Part shown: positions 52,052 to 61,317 of the stretch, piece by piece | How the letters are laid out: each line of letters starts with the position of its first letter | Numbering within the stretch: position 1 is the stretch's first letter | NCBI RefSeq assembly: GCF_036010485.1 | Contig: NZ_CP108568.1 | Location: 2,936,001 to 3,000,000, forward strand | Length of the DNA stretch: 64,000 bases | Direction of reading: 5' to 3' | Source: Streptomyces sp. NBC_01198 | GTDB taxonomy: Bacteria; Actinomycetota; Actinomycetes; Streptomycetales; Streptomycetaceae | The notes under the pieces: generated by a model | Seen by the model: the letters and a program-made list of their open reading frames with translations, nothing else | Databases searched by the model: none | What the model was told of the DNA's origin: nothing | Position numbers and translations under genes: made by a program

Positions 52052-54078
52052 GGCCGCCGTGGCGCCGGCAGCGCGAGGCCGCATCCGTGCAGCGCGGGGA
52101 CGAACAGGCTGACCTGGTGCTGGAGTTGGCGGGGGCCGCCAAGACCTACGACGGTGTGCGGCCGGTGCACGCGCTGCGTCCCGTGGACCTGCGCGTACGG
52201 TCGGGCGACTACCTCGCGGTGGTCGGCCCTTCCGGTTCCGGCAAGTCGACGCTGCTGAACCTGCTGGGCCTGCTGGACCGGCCCACCTCCGGGGGCTACC
52301 GGCTCGGCGGCACCGACGTCGGCAGCATCGGCGAGCGCGAACGGGCCGCGCTGCGCGGCCGCCGGGTGGGCTTCGTCTTCCAGTCCTTCCATCTGCTGCC
52401 GTACCGCACCGCGTTGGAGAACGTCGCCCTCGCGCAGCTGTACGTCACGCCACGGTCGGCGCCGCGTACCGAGGCTGCGGCCGACGCCCTGCGCCGAGTA
52501 GGCCTCGCGCACCGGATGCACGCGCTGCCGACGACGCTGTCGGGCGGCGAGCGGCAGCGGGTGGCGATCGCCCGCGCCCTGGTCAACTCCCCCGACCTGC
52601 TGCTGTGCGACGAGCCGACCGGCAACCTGGACTCGGCGACCGCGGCCTCCGTCATGGACCTGCTTGACCGGCTCAACGCCTCGGGCGTGACGGTGGTCGT
52701 CATCACCCACGACCCGGTGGTCGCCGCCCGCGCCCGGCGCCGGGTCACCATCCTGGACGGGACCCTCACCGAGACCGATCACGGCCGGGAACAACCGCCC
52801 GCCGCACGCCGGTCCGCCGCGTCGGACCGGCCCGCGGCCCGGCGCACCCGGCTGACCCGGCGGGACACCCTCACGGAAGCGCTGGCCGGGGTCGTGCAGC
52901 GGCCCGGCCGCTCGGTGCTGACGATGCTCGGGACCGTGCTCGGCGTCGGGGCCTTCGTCGCCGTACTCGGCCTGACGTCGACCGCGACCGGGCAGATCGG
53001 CAAGTCCTTCAGCCTGCTGCAGGACACCACGGTCACCGTACAGGACCTCGGCACCCGAGGTGCGGCGGACAGCGGGGCGCCGCCCCCCATGGACTTCCCC
53101 GCGGACAGCGACAGCCGGCTCGACGTGCTCAACGGTGTGACCGACGCGGGCGTCTGGTGGCAGGTGCCGGTACGCAACCCGCTGACCTCGCAGCGCCCCG
53201 ACGTCACCGCCGCGGCCCTGGAAGGCGGTTCTGGCGGCGGCTCCGACATCGCGCTGTTCGCCGCGTCACCCGGCGCGGTGCGCGCGATGGAGCCGACGCT
53301 GCTGACCGGAACCCTCTTCAACGACTTCCACCAGAAGCGCGGTGAACGCGTGTGCCTGCTCGGGGCGTCGGCGGCCCGGCGACTCGGCATCACCCGCACC
53401 GACAACCAGCCCGCGGTCTTCGTCAACGGCACCGCCTACACGGTGGTCGGCATCGTCTCCGACGTGCGGCGGCTCCCGCAGACGCTGCTCGGCATGGTCA
53501 TCCCGTCGGCCACCGCGCTGCGCGCCTACGGGCCGCCGGCCGACTCGCCCGCGCAGGCGCTCATCCGCACCCGGCCGGGCGCCGGGCAACTCATCGCCCG
53601 GCAGGCGCCGTTGGCGCTGCGGCCCGACAAGCCGGCGCTCTTCACCGCGATTCCGCCGCCGGACCCGCACGCGCTGCGCGACCAGGTCGGCACCGACCTG
53701 TCCGGCCTGTTCCTCGTCCTGGCGGCGATCTGCCTGGTGGTGGGCGCGGTCGGGATCGCCAACACCACGCTGGTGGCGGTCCTTGAGCGTACCGGCGAGA
53801 TCGGTCTGCGCCGGGCGCTGGGCGCACGCCCCCGGCACATCACCGCGCAATTCCTCACCGAGTCCACGGCGTTGGGCGCGCTCGGCGGTCTGGTCGGCAC
53901 CAGCCTGGGCGTGGCGACCGTCCTCGGTACGGCACTGGCCCGGCACTGGACGGCCGTCCTCCAGCCGTACGCGGTGCTGCCCGCCCCGCTGATCGGGATG
54001 CTCACCGGCTTCGCGGCCGGCCTCTACCCCGCCCTGCGAGCCGCGAGAACCGAACCGCTTGAGGCCCTGCGCCGCTGA
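52048..54078 (+). CDS. MacB-type ABC transporter, ATPase and permease fused
   Basis: 676 aa. The N-terminal ATPase (about 22-245) has Walker A GPSGSGKST (60-68), signature LSGGERQR, Walker B LLLCDEPTGNLD and the H-loop VVITHD. A linker leads to a four-span MacB/FtsX permease (about 290-676) with a large extracellular domain between span 1 and spans 2-4. This mechanotransmission type exports peptides, lipids or antibiotics. GTG 52048 overlaps the adaptor stop by 4 bp. Many actinobacterial systems split ATPase and permease, so the fusion is worth noting. The cargo is unknown; neighbouring secreted proteins have their own Sec signals. Confidence 0.93.
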   Translation: MRPPWRRQREAASVQRGDEQADLVLELAGAAKTYDGVRPVHALRPVDLRVRSGDYLAVVGPSGSGKSTLLNLLGLLDRPTSGGYRLGGTDVGSIGERERAALRGRRVGFVFQSFHLLPYRTALENVALAQLYVTPRSAPRTEAAADALRRVGLAHRMHALPTTLSGGERQRVAIARALVNSPDLLLCDEPTGNLDSATAASVMDLLDRLNASGVTVVVITHDPVVAARARRRVTILDGTLTETDHGREQPPAARRSAASDRPAARRTRLTRRDTLTEALAGVVQRPGRSVLTMLGTVLGVGAFVAVLGLTSTATGQIGKSFSLLQDTTVTVQDLGTRGAADSGAPPPMDFPADSDSRLDVLNGVTDAGVWWQVPVRNPLTSQRPDVTAAALEGGSGGGSDIALFAASPGAVRAMEPTLLTGTLFNDFHQKRGERVCLLGASAARRLGITRTDNQPAVFVNGTAYTVVGIVSDVRRLPQTLLGMVIPSATALRAYGPPADSPAQALIRTRPGAGQLIARQAPLALRPDKPALFTAIPPPDPHALRDQVGTDLSGLFLVLAAICLVVGAVGIANTTLVAVLERTGEIGLRRALGARPRHITAQFLTESTALGALGGLVGTSLGVATVLGTALARHWTAVLQPYAVLPAPLIGMLTGFAAGLYPALRAARTEPLEALRR

Positions 54079-54126
54079 CCCGCACCCCGGCGCGGGCAGC
54101 CCACCGCCGCCGGCGGCGGGCCGAAA

Positions 54127-54158
54127 GGCCTGCGGGACGCGTGCGCGTCCTGCAGGCC
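54127..54158. terminator. Hairpin between the MacB-type gene and deoA
   Basis: GGCCTGCGGGACGCG-TG-CGCGTCCTGCAGGCC is a 15-bp stem with one G-T pair and a 2-base loop, placed between convergent genes. Confidence 0.8.
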
Positions 54159-54171
54159 GCGGCCGTCCGGG

Positions 54172-55449
54172 TCAGGCGATCCGGTCCAGCACGATCGGGC
54201 CGGGCGTGAAGTCCGTCCCCTCCGGCGCGACCGTGACGGCGCCCTCCAGCGCCTCCTCGGCGTAGCCGAAGCGCTCGGGCGTGTCCGTGTGGAGGGTCAG
54301 CAGCGGGGCGCCCTCCGTGACCCGGTCGCCCGGGCGGGCGTGCCACTCGACACCCGCTCCCGCCTGGACGGAGTCCTCCTTGCGGGCGCGGCCCGCGCCG
54401 AGCCGCCAGGCGGCGACGCCGACCGCGTAGGCGTCGAGCGCGGTCAGCACCCCGGTGGCGGGCGCCATGACGACGTGCTGCTCGCGGGCGGTGGGCAGGG
54501 CGGCGTCCGGGTCGCCGCCCTGGGCGCGGATCATGCGCCGCCAGGCGTCCATCGCGGAGCCGTCGGCGAGGGCCTTGGCCGGGTCGGCGTCCGGCAGGCC
54601 CGCCGCGGTGAGCATCTCGCGGGCCAGCGCGAGGGTGAGGTCGACGACGTCGGCGGGGCCGCCGCCCGCCAGCACCTCGACGGATTCGCGGACTTCGAGC
54701 GCGTTGCCCGCGGTCAGCCCGAGCGGTACGGACATGTCGGTGAGCAGCGCGACCGTGCGCACCCCGTGGTCGGAGCCGAGCCCGACCATCGTGGCGGCCA
54801 GTTCCCGTGCGTCGTCCAGGGACTTCATGAAGGCCCCGGAGCCGACCTTCACGTCGAGCACCAGCGAGCCGGTGCCCTCGGCGATCTTCTTGGACATGAT
54901 GGACGAGGCGATCAGCGGGATCGCTTCGACCGTGCCGGTGACGTCACGCAGCGCGTAGAGCTTCTTGTCGGCGGGCGCGAGGCCGTCGCCGGCCGCGCAG
55001 ACGACCGCGCCGACGTCGCCGAGCACGGCGAGCATCTCCTCGTTGGACAGCGACGCCCGCCAGCCGGGGATGGACTCCAGCTTGTCGAGCGTGCCGCCGG
55101 TGTGGCCGAGGCCGCGCCCGGACAGCTGCGGCACGGCCGCACCGCACGCGGCGACCAGCGGGGCCAGCGGGAGGGTGATCTTGTCGCCGACCCCGCCGGT
55201 GGAGTGCTTGTCGGCGGTGGGCCGGTCCAGGGACGAGAAGTCCATCCGCTCGCCGGAGTCGATCATCGCGGCGGTCCAGCGGGCGATCTCGGCGCGGTCC
55301 ATGCCGTTGAGCAGGATCGCCATGGCGAGCGCCGACATCTGCTCGTCGGCGACCGTGCCCCGGGTGTAGGCGTCCACCACCCAGTCGATCTGCTCGTCGC
55401 TGAGCCGCCCTCGGTCGCGCTTGGTGCGGATGACGGAAATGACGTCCAT
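54172..55449 (-). CDS. deoA: Thymidine phosphorylase (pyrimidine-nucleoside phosphorylase)
   Basis: This 425-aa enzyme cleaves thymidine or uridine with phosphate. Motifs include the phosphate loop DKHSTGGVGDKITLPLAPL, SGRGLGHTGGTLDKLESIPG, SSIMSKKIAEG and VLDVKVGSGAFMK. It is the last gene of the minus-strand nucleoside operon (permeases, cdd, deoA), 76 bp after cdd. Deoxyribose-1-phosphate made here would reach DeoC after mutase action. ATG 55449 follows GGAAGCAGAGCACC. Confidence 0.95.
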   Translation of the reverse strand: MDVISVIRTKRDRGRLSDEQIDWVVDAYTRGTVADEQMSALAMAILLNGMDRAEIARWTAAMIDSGERMDFSSLDRPTADKHSTGGVGDKITLPLAPLVAACGAAVPQLSGRGLGHTGGTLDKLESIPGWRASLSNEEMLAVLGDVGAVVCAAGDGLAPADKKLYALRDVTGTVEAIPLIASSIMSKKIAEGTGSLVLDVKVGSGAFMKSLDDARELAATMVGLGSDHGVRTVALLTDMSVPLGLTAGNALEVRESVEVLAGGGPADVVDLTLALAREMLTAAGLPDADPAKALADGSAMDAWRRMIRAQGGDPDAALPTAREQHVVMAPATGVLTALDAYAVGVAAWRLGAGRARKEDSVQAGAGVEWHARPGDRVTEGAPLLTLHTDTPERFGYAEEALEGAVTVAPEGTDFTPGPIVLDRIA

Positions 55450-55525
55450 GGTGCTCTGCTTCCTTGCGTGTCTGTGAGGGGCGGCCCGGGCCCCGGGCGG
55501 GCGGTGGGGCGGGTGCGTACCCGCC

Positions 55526-55924
55526 CTACCGCCGCAGGTCGTCCGCCCCGAAGGCGTCCGGCAGGATCTCGCGCATCGGGCGCACCCCGGCCGCGGTGTC
55601 GACCAGCAGCGCGGGGCCGCCGTTCTCCCACAGCAGCTGGCGGCAGCGCCCGCACGGCATCAGCAGGTCGCCGTGCCGGTCCACGCAGCTGAACGCGGTG
55701 AGCCGGCCGCCGCCCGAGGCGTGCAGGGCGGAGACCAGGCCGCATTCGGCGCACAGCGCGACCCCGTAGGCCGCGTTCTCGACGTTGCAGCCGACGACGG
55801 TGCGCCCGTCGTCGACCAGCGCCGCGGCGCCGACCGGGAAGCCGGAGTAGGGCGCGTAGGCCCGCTCCATGACCTCCCGGGCGGCGGCGCGCAGCGCCTC
55901 CCAGTCAACGGCCTGGGCCGTCAT
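55526..55924 (-). CDS. cdd: Cytidine deaminase
   Basis: This 132-aa homotetrameric-type enzyme converts (deoxy)cytidine to (deoxy)uridine. The zinc site is NVENAAYGVALCAE (Cys and catalytic Glu) and PCGRCRQ; AYAPYSGFPVGAAAL is the substrate loop. ATG 55924 overlaps the upstream permease stop by 4 bp (ATGA), showing operon membership. Its product is the substrate of DeoA, the next gene. Confidence 0.95.
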   Translation of the reverse strand: MTAQAVDWEALRAAAREVMERAYAPYSGFPVGAAALVDDGRTVVGCNVENAAYGVALCAECGLVSALHASGGGRLTAFSCVDRHGDLLMPCGRCRQLLWENGGPALLVDTAAGVRPMREILPDAFGADDLRR

Positions 55925-57207
55925 CCGCCTTGCCCCTTCCGGTACGGCAGCCCGTCGGCCTTCGGCATCCGCAGCCGTTGTGCGGACAGGCCCATCACCA
56001 GCAGCGTGGCCACGTAAGGCGACGCCTGGACGATCTCGTCGGCGACGGTGTCGGTGGCGAAGTACCAGACGGCGAGCAACACCGCGAAGGCGAGCGCGAA
56101 GCCGGCCGACACGTACGCCTTGCGCAGGTACTTCCAGACCGCCATCGCCACCAGCAGCACCGCGAGCAGCAGGAGCAGCGCGTGCACCGAGTCGCTGCCG
56201 CTGCGCAGCTGGAGGCTGTCGGCGTAGCCGAACAGGCCGGCGCCCATGGCGAGTCCGCCGGGCCGCCAGTTGCCGAAGATCATCGCTGCCAGGCCGATGT
56301 AGCCGCGGCCGCTGGTCTGGCCTTCGAGGTAGAAGTGCGTGCCGATGGCCAGGAACACGCCGCCGAGCCCGGCCAGGCCGCCGGAGACCATCACGGCCAC
56401 GTACTTGTACAGGTAGACGTTGACGCCGAGGGATTCCGCGGCGACCGGGTTCTCACCGCAGGAGCGCAGCCGCAGGCCGAAGGAGGTGCGCCACAGCACG
56501 AAGAAGGTGCCGATGAAGAGCGCCACGGCCAGCAGGGTCAGCGAGGAGATGTTGGTGACCAGGCCGCCGACGATGCCGGCCAGGTCGGAGATCAGGAACC
56601 AGTGGTGCTTCTCCAGGCTCGCCAGCCAGTGCGACAGGCCTGGCGCGGTGAAGGACTTGATGTCCCCGATGGGTGGCGACTGCTTGGGGGTGCCGCCCTC
56701 GGTGGCCGCCTTGCCGACGTTGAAGATGCGCTTGGCGAGATACGCGGTGACGCCGGCGGCGAGGATGTTGATCGCCACACCGGCGATGATCTGGTCGACG
56801 CCGAAGGTCACGGTGACGATCGCGTGCAGCAGGCCGCCCGCCATCCCGCCGAGTATGCCGGCCAGCACGCCCATCCACGGGTTGAGGCTCCAGCCGGCCC
56901 AGGCGCCGAAGAAGGTACCGAGGATCATCATGCCTTCGAGGCCGATGTTGACCACGCCCGCCCGCTCCGACCACAGGCCGCCGAGACCGGCGAGCGCGAT
57001 CGGTACGGCGCCGGTCAGCGCGCCGGCGACCTGCCCCGAGGAGGTGACGTCGTCGGCGCCCGCGATGGCGCGGACCGCGGAGACCACGACCAGCGCGGCC
57101 GCCACGATGAGCAGGATCACCGGGACGGAGAGCCGGGTCCTGCCGCCCTTGGCGCCCGCCTTCGGGGGTGCGGCGGGCGGCGGGGTCTGGGTAGCGGTGG
57201 CAGTCAC
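55921..57207 (-). CDS. Nucleoside ABC transporter permease 2
   Basis: 428-aa permease of the BmpA/NupQ (YufQ) type with about 10 spans. Conserved parts: GLGGLWSERAGVVNIGLEGMM, DQIIAGVAINILA, LRSCGENPVAAESLGVNVY and SGGLAGLGGVFLAIG. It pairs with permease 1 to move nucleosides. GTG 57207 overlaps the permease 1 stop by 4 bp. An Ala/Pro-rich N-terminal tail precedes span 1, and the C terminus extends past the usual family end with two extra spans. Confidence 0.92.
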   Translation of the reverse strand: MTATATQTPPPAAPPKAGAKGGRTRLSVPVILLIVAAALVVVSAVRAIAGADDVTSSGQVAGALTGAVPIALAGLGGLWSERAGVVNIGLEGMMILGTFFGAWAGWSLNPWMGVLAGILGGMAGGLLHAIVTVTFGVDQIIAGVAINILAAGVTAYLAKRIFNVGKAATEGGTPKQSPPIGDIKSFTAPGLSHWLASLEKHHWFLISDLAGIVGGLVTNISSLTLLAVALFIGTFFVLWRTSFGLRLRSCGENPVAAESLGVNVYLYKYVAVMVSGGLAGLGGVFLAIGTHFYLEGQTSGRGYIGLAAMIFGNWRPGGLAMGAGLFGYADSLQLRSGSDSVHALLLLLAVLLVAMAVWKYLRKAYVSAGFALAFAVLLAVWYFATDTVADEIVQASPYVATLLVMGLSAQRLRMPKADGLPYRKGQGG

Positions 57208-58313
57208 GCCGTCACCTCCTGCTTGTCGGCGGTGCCGGCCGCGGCGAGTTCCGCTCCGACCTGGCGCTGCTGCCGTGCGAGGCCGTAGCGGCGTACGAGC
57301 TCGTAGGCGATGACGACGGCGAGCACGATGGCGCCCTGGATCACGCCGACGATCTCCTTGTCGTAACCTTCGAACTCCAGGCCGTTGGAGGCCCGTTCGA
57401 GGAAGGCCCAGAGCAGCGCGCCGACCGCGATACCGATCGGGTTGTTGCGGCCGAGCAGGGCCACCGCGATACCGGTGAAGCCGATGCCGGCCGGGAAGTC
57501 GGTGCTGAACTGGTAGGACTGGTTGAGCAGCGTCGACATGCCGACCAGGCCGGCCATCGCGCCGGAGATCAGCATGCTGACGATCACCATCTTCTTCACG
57601 CTGACCCCGCTGGCCTGCGCCGCGGACTCCGAGCGGCCCACCGAGCGCAGGTCGAAGCCGAAGCGGGTGCGGGACAGCACGAACCAGTAGACGACGCCGG
57701 CCAGGCCGGCGAAGACGATGAAGCCGACCACCGGGTCGGTCTGGGTGGTGAAGTTGAACAGGTGGCTGCCGGACGGGATCGGCTTGGTGGTGACCGTGTT
57801 GGCCAGCTTGTCGGTCACGCCGAGTCTGCCGTCCTGCAGGAAGTAGCCGATGACGATGCCCGCGATCGAGTTGAGCATGATCGTCGAGATGACCTCGCTG
57901 ACCCCGCGGGTGACCTTCAGCACACCGGCGATCGCCGCCCACGCGGCGCCCACCACCATCGCGGTCAGGATGATGATCGGGATCTGGATGACGCCCGGAA
58001 TCGACATCGACCCGCCGACGGCGGCCGCGAAGAAGGCGGCGAGCCGGTACTGCCCGTCGACGCCGATGTTGAACAGGTTCATCCGGAAGCCGATGGCCAC
58101 CGCGAGCCCCGACAGGTAGTAGGGAGTCGCCTTGTTGAGGATGTAGACCTGGCTGTCGGACTTGCTGCCGTAGGTCAGCATCACGTTGAAGGCGTGGAAG
58201 GGCTCCTTGCCGCTGGCCAGCAGCACCAGCCCGGTGACGATCAGCGCGCCCAGCACGGAGAGCACCGGGGCGGCGAGGCCGAGCAGCACCCGGTCCTTGT
58301 CGAACTTCTTCAT
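57204..58313 (-). CDS. Nucleoside ABC transporter permease 1
   Basis: 369-aa permease of the NupP (YufP) type with about 9 spans: ALIVTGLVLLASGKEPFHAF, TPYYLSGLAVAIGFRMNLFN, IGVDGQYRLAAFFAA and GVSEVISTIMLNSIAGIVIG. The ATG overlaps the stop of the ATPase gene (ATGA). Together with permease 2, the ATPase and the Bmp binding lipoprotein it forms a complete importer for nucleosides (guanosine and others in the NupNOPQ system of B. subtilis). Confidence 0.93.
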   Translation of the reverse strand: MKKFDKDRVLLGLAAPVLSVLGALIVTGLVLLASGKEPFHAFNVMLTYGSKSDSQVYILNKATPYYLSGLAVAIGFRMNLFNIGVDGQYRLAAFFAAAVGGSMSIPGVIQIPIIILTAMVVGAAWAAIAGVLKVTRGVSEVISTIMLNSIAGIVIGYFLQDGRLGVTDKLANTVTTKPIPSGSHLFNFTTQTDPVVGFIVFAGLAGVVYWFVLSRTRFGFDLRSVGRSESAAQASGVSVKKMVIVSMLISGAMAGLVGMSTLLNQSYQFSTDFPAGIGFTGIAVALLGRNNPIGIAVGALLWAFLERASNGLEFEGYDKEIVGVIQGAIVLAVVIAYELVRRYGLARQQRQVGAELAAAGTADKQEVTA

Positions 58314-59926
58314 CGGTCCTCTCCCGCGGACTCGACCGGCTCCTGCGGTGCCAGCGGCGCCGGCACGGCCGGCGGTGCTTCCGGTTCGTGTGCGAGGTGG
58401 CCCGCGGCCGCTCCGGTCATGGCCGAACCCAGCTCCTCAGGGGTGATGGTGGCAGGGTCGGCGTCCGCGACCAGCCTGCCGCGGTACATCACCCGCAGCG
58501 TGTCGGACAGGCCGATCAGCTCGTCGAGGTCGGCGGAGATCAGCAGCACCGCGAGGCCCTCCCGGCGGGCGGCCCGTATCTGGTCCCAGATCTGCGCCTG
58601 CGCGCCGACGTCCACGCCCCGGGTGGGGTGCGCGGCTATCAGCAGTTTCGGCAGGTGGCTCATCTCGCGGCCGACGATCAGCTTCTGCTGGTTGCCGCCG
58701 GACAGCGACGCGGCCGGCACCTCGATACCGGGGGTGCGGACGTCGTACTCCTGGACGATCCGCTCGGTGTCGCGGCGGGCGGCGCCCGGGTCGATCAGGA
58801 AGCCGCGGCTGTTGGGGCGCTCGGTGACGTGGCCGAGGATGCGGTTCTCCCACAGCGGCGCTTCGAGCAGCAGCCCGTGCCGGTGGCGGTCCTCGGGGAT
58901 GTAGCCGATGCCGTCCTCGCGGCGGCCGCGGGTGGGTGTCCGGGTGATGTCCCGGCCGTCCAGCGTGAGCACGCCGGCGTTCAGCGCGCGCATGCCCATC
59001 ACGGCCTCGACCAGTTCGGCCTGCCCGTTGCCCTCGACGCCGGCGATGCCGAGCACTTCGCCCTTGTGGATGGTGAAGCCGACGTCGTCAAGGACGATGC
59101 GCTCGACGCCCTCGGAGTCGGTCTCGGACATCCGCAGGCCGTCCACGGTGAGCATCGGCTCGGTCGTGACGGTCGACTCGCGGGTCTCCGGCGAGGGCAG
59201 TTCGCTGCCGACCATCAGCTCGGCGAGCTGCTTGGCGGTGGTCGTCCTCGGGTCGGCGTCGCCGACGGTGGTGCCACGCCTGATGACGGTGATCTCGTCG
59301 GCGACCGACAGCACCTCGCCGAGCTTGTGCGAGATGAAGATCACCGTCAGGCCCTCGGACTTCAGCCCGCGCAGGTTCTCGAAGAGCGCGTCGACCTCCT
59401 GCGGCACCAGCACCGCGGTCGGCTCGTCGAGGATCAGGATGCGGGCGCCGCGGTAGAGGACCTTCAGGATCTCCACCCGCTGCCGGTCGGCGACGCCCAG
59501 GTCCTCGACCAGCACGTCGGGCCGGACGCCGAGGCCGTAGGAGTCGGAGATCTCCTTGATACGCGCGCGGGCGCGTCCGCCGATGCCGTACGCCTTCTCG
59601 CTGCCGAGGACGACGTTCTCCAGCACGGTGAGGTTGTCGGCGAGCATGAAGTGCTGGTGCACCATGCCGATACCGCGGGCGATGGCGTCGCCAGGGTCGC
59701 CGAAGACGGCCGGCTCGCCGTGGATCGCGATGCTGCCCTCGTCCGGCTTCTGCATGCCGTAGAGGATCTTCATCAGGGTGGACTTGCCGGCGCCGTTCTC
59801 GCCCACGAGGGCGTGCACGGTGCCGCTGCGCACGGTGATGTCGATGTCGTGGTTGGCGACGACACCGGGGAACCGTTTGGTGATGCCGCGCAGCTCGACG
59901 GCGGGTGGACTCGTGGACGCGTTGAT
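58310..59926 (-). CDS. Nucleoside ABC transporter ATPase, probable ATC start
   Basis: 538 aa if ATC 59926 is the start. Two ABC domains: the first has GENGAGKST and VADRQRVEILKVLYRGARIL (signature in a divergent form), Walker B LILDEPTAVL; the second lacks a normal Walker A (GVEGNGQAE), as typical of NupO/RbsA-like proteins, with LSGGNQQK. No ATG, GTG or TTG lies in frame upstream of GTG 59833, yet 31 codons before it encode the conserved first strand VELRGITKRFPGVVANHDID. ATC 59926 follows GAGGAG at a normal distance. Starting at GTG 59833 would cut off that strand. Confidence 0.88.
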   Translation of the reverse strand: MNASTSPPAVELRGITKRFPGVVANHDIDITVRSGTVHALVGENGAGKSTLMKILYGMQKPDEGSIAIHGEPAVFGDPGDAIARGIGMVHQHFMLADNLTVLENVVLGSEKAYGIGGRARARIKEISDSYGLGVRPDVLVEDLGVADRQRVEILKVLYRGARILILDEPTAVLVPQEVDALFENLRGLKSEGLTVIFISHKLGEVLSVADEITVIRRGTTVGDADPRTTTAKQLAELMVGSELPSPETRESTVTTEPMLTVDGLRMSETDSEGVERIVLDDVGFTIHKGEVLGIAGVEGNGQAELVEAVMGMRALNAGVLTLDGRDITRTPTRGRREDGIGYIPEDRHRHGLLLEAPLWENRILGHVTERPNSRGFLIDPGAARRDTERIVQEYDVRTPGIEVPAASLSGGNQQKLIVGREMSHLPKLLIAAHPTRGVDVGAQAQIWDQIRAARREGLAVLLISADLDELIGLSDTLRVMYRGRLVADADPATITPEELGSAMTGAAAGHLAHEPEAPPAVPAPLAPQEPVESAGEDR

Positions 59927-59986
59927 GGCGCACTCTCCTCGGGGGAAAGGCTCGGGGGGTGGTGGTGAAAGTATCGCGGTAACGAA

Positions 59987-60004
59987 ACGCTACGCGCGTA
60001 GCGT
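59987..60004. promoter_or_regulatory. Extended CTACGCGCGTAG operator, nucleoside ABC operon
   Basis: ACGCTACGCGCGTAGCGT is an 18-bp perfect palindrome containing the CTACGCGCGTAG core at 59990-60001. It lies about 60 bp upstream of the ATPase start. It is the longest of the five copies in the window. Confidence 0.78.
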
Positions 60005-60116
60005 CGGCTTTTCACAGCACGGATTCGTCACGACCGGCACGGCGGCGGTACAGCGCGGGCCGGAGCCCGGCGCCGTACCGGGACAGGCCGGGACCAAACG
60101 GACCCGGACCGTGACC

Positions 60117-60158
60117 GAGGCCCGGCGGGGCTGCCGCAGCATCCCCCCGCCGGGCCTC
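60117..60158. terminator. Hairpin between bmp and the ABC operon
   Basis: Left arm GAGGCCCGGCGGGG (60117-60130) and right arm CCCCGCCGGGCCTC (60145-60158) form a 14-bp stem with a 14-base loop, 24 bp after the bmp stop. It should end or attenuate bmp transcripts before the ATPase gene. Confidence 0.82.
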
Positions 60159-60181
60159 GCAGGCCGTACCGCCTCACCCGG

Positions 60182-61264
60182 TCAGGGGGTGGAGCTCACC
60201 TTGATCTGGCCCGAGACGATCTTCTGCTTGGCCGCGTCGATCTGCGACTGGATGCCGGCGATGAAGCCGCCCGAGGTCGCCAGCGACACACCGTTGTTGG
60301 CGAGGTCGTAGGAGTTGGTGCCGACCTTCGGCTTGTTGTCCTTCTTCACCGAGTTGATCAGGTCGTAGACCGCCACGTCGACGTTCTTGATCGCCGAGGT
60401 GAGGATGCTGTTCTTGTACTTCGCCAGCGCCGGGTCCTGGAACTGGTCGGAGTCGACACCTATCGCCCAGGCGCCGGACTTGCCCGCGACCTTCTGGATC
60501 GAGCCGTCACCGGACAGGCCGGCGGCGGTGTAGATGACGTCGGTGCCCTTGTCGAGCATGCCTTGGGCCTTGGCCGCGGCCGACGTCGCGTCGTTGAAGC
60601 CGCGCGGGTCGGTCTTGTACAGGTACTCGCGGGTCACCTGGACGCTGGACTTGGTGTCCTTGACGCCCTGCGCGAAGCCGGCGTCGAAGGTGCCTATCAG
60701 GGTGTTCTGCACACCGCCGATGAAGCCGACCTTGCCGGTCTTGGTCTTCAGCGCGGCGGCGACACCGGCCAGGTAGGAGCTCTGCTCGGTGGCGAAGACC
60801 ATGCTGTCGACGTTCGGGGCGTCGACGACCGAGTCGACCAGGCCGAAGGTGACGTTCGGGTACTTCTTGGCCACCGTGGTCACCGACGGGCCGTAGGTGT
60901 AGCCGACCGCGACGACGGGGTTGTAGCCGGCCGCCGCGAGCGAGTCCAGCCGCTGCACGCGGTCCGACTCGGTCTCGCCGTTGCTGGCGGTAAGCTCCTT
61001 GGAGTCGAGCTTGAGCTCGCCGTCGGCCTTGTCCAGGCCGCGGGCGGCGGAGTCGTTGAACGAGTGGTCGCCGCGGCCGCCGACGTCGTACGCGATACCG
61101 ACGCCCTTGGTCTTGCCGCCGCCACCGGACGAGCTGCTGCTCGCGCTGCCGCTGCCGCCCGTCGAGCCGCTGTCCGACGTGGTGCTGCTGCCGCACGCGG
61201 TCGCGGTCAGCGCGAGAGCCGCGGACACCACACCCGCGGCAGCGATCTTGGATACCCGGCGCAA
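60182..61264 (-). CDS. Bmp-family nucleoside-binding lipoprotein
   Basis: 360 aa. Lipobox LTATAC (Cys24) and a Ser/Gly linker precede a periplasmic-binding-protein type I domain of the Bmp family (GIAYDVGGRGDHSFNDSAAR, VVAVGYTYGPSVTTVAKKYP, VGFIGGVQNTLIGTFDAGFA). It should capture nucleosides for the permease genes downstream. TTG 61264 is chosen because AAGGGGA lies 5 nt upstream and the signal peptide begins there; the longer frame to 61411 would cover the operator. A hairpin separates it from the ATPase gene, so the binding protein is probably made in excess. Confidence 0.93.
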   Translation of the reverse strand: MRRVSKIAAAGVVSAALALTATACGSSTTSDSGSTGGSGSASSSSSGGGGKTKGVGIAYDVGGRGDHSFNDSAARGLDKADGELKLDSKELTASNGETESDRVQRLDSLAAAGYNPVVAVGYTYGPSVTTVAKKYPNVTFGLVDSVVDAPNVDSMVFATEQSSYLAGVAAALKTKTGKVGFIGGVQNTLIGTFDAGFAQGVKDTKSSVQVTREYLYKTDPRGFNDATSAAAKAQGMLDKGTDVIYTAAGLSGDGSIQKVAGKSGAWAIGVDSDQFQDPALAKYKNSILTSAIKNVDVAVYDLINSVKKDNKPKVGTNSYDLANNGVSLATSGGFIAGIQSQIDAAKQKIVSGQIKVSSTP

Positions 61265-61317
61265 GAGGGTCCCCTTCGGTTCGAAGCGCCCCGTCCGGCG
61301 CTGGCTAAGCGGGAGCT

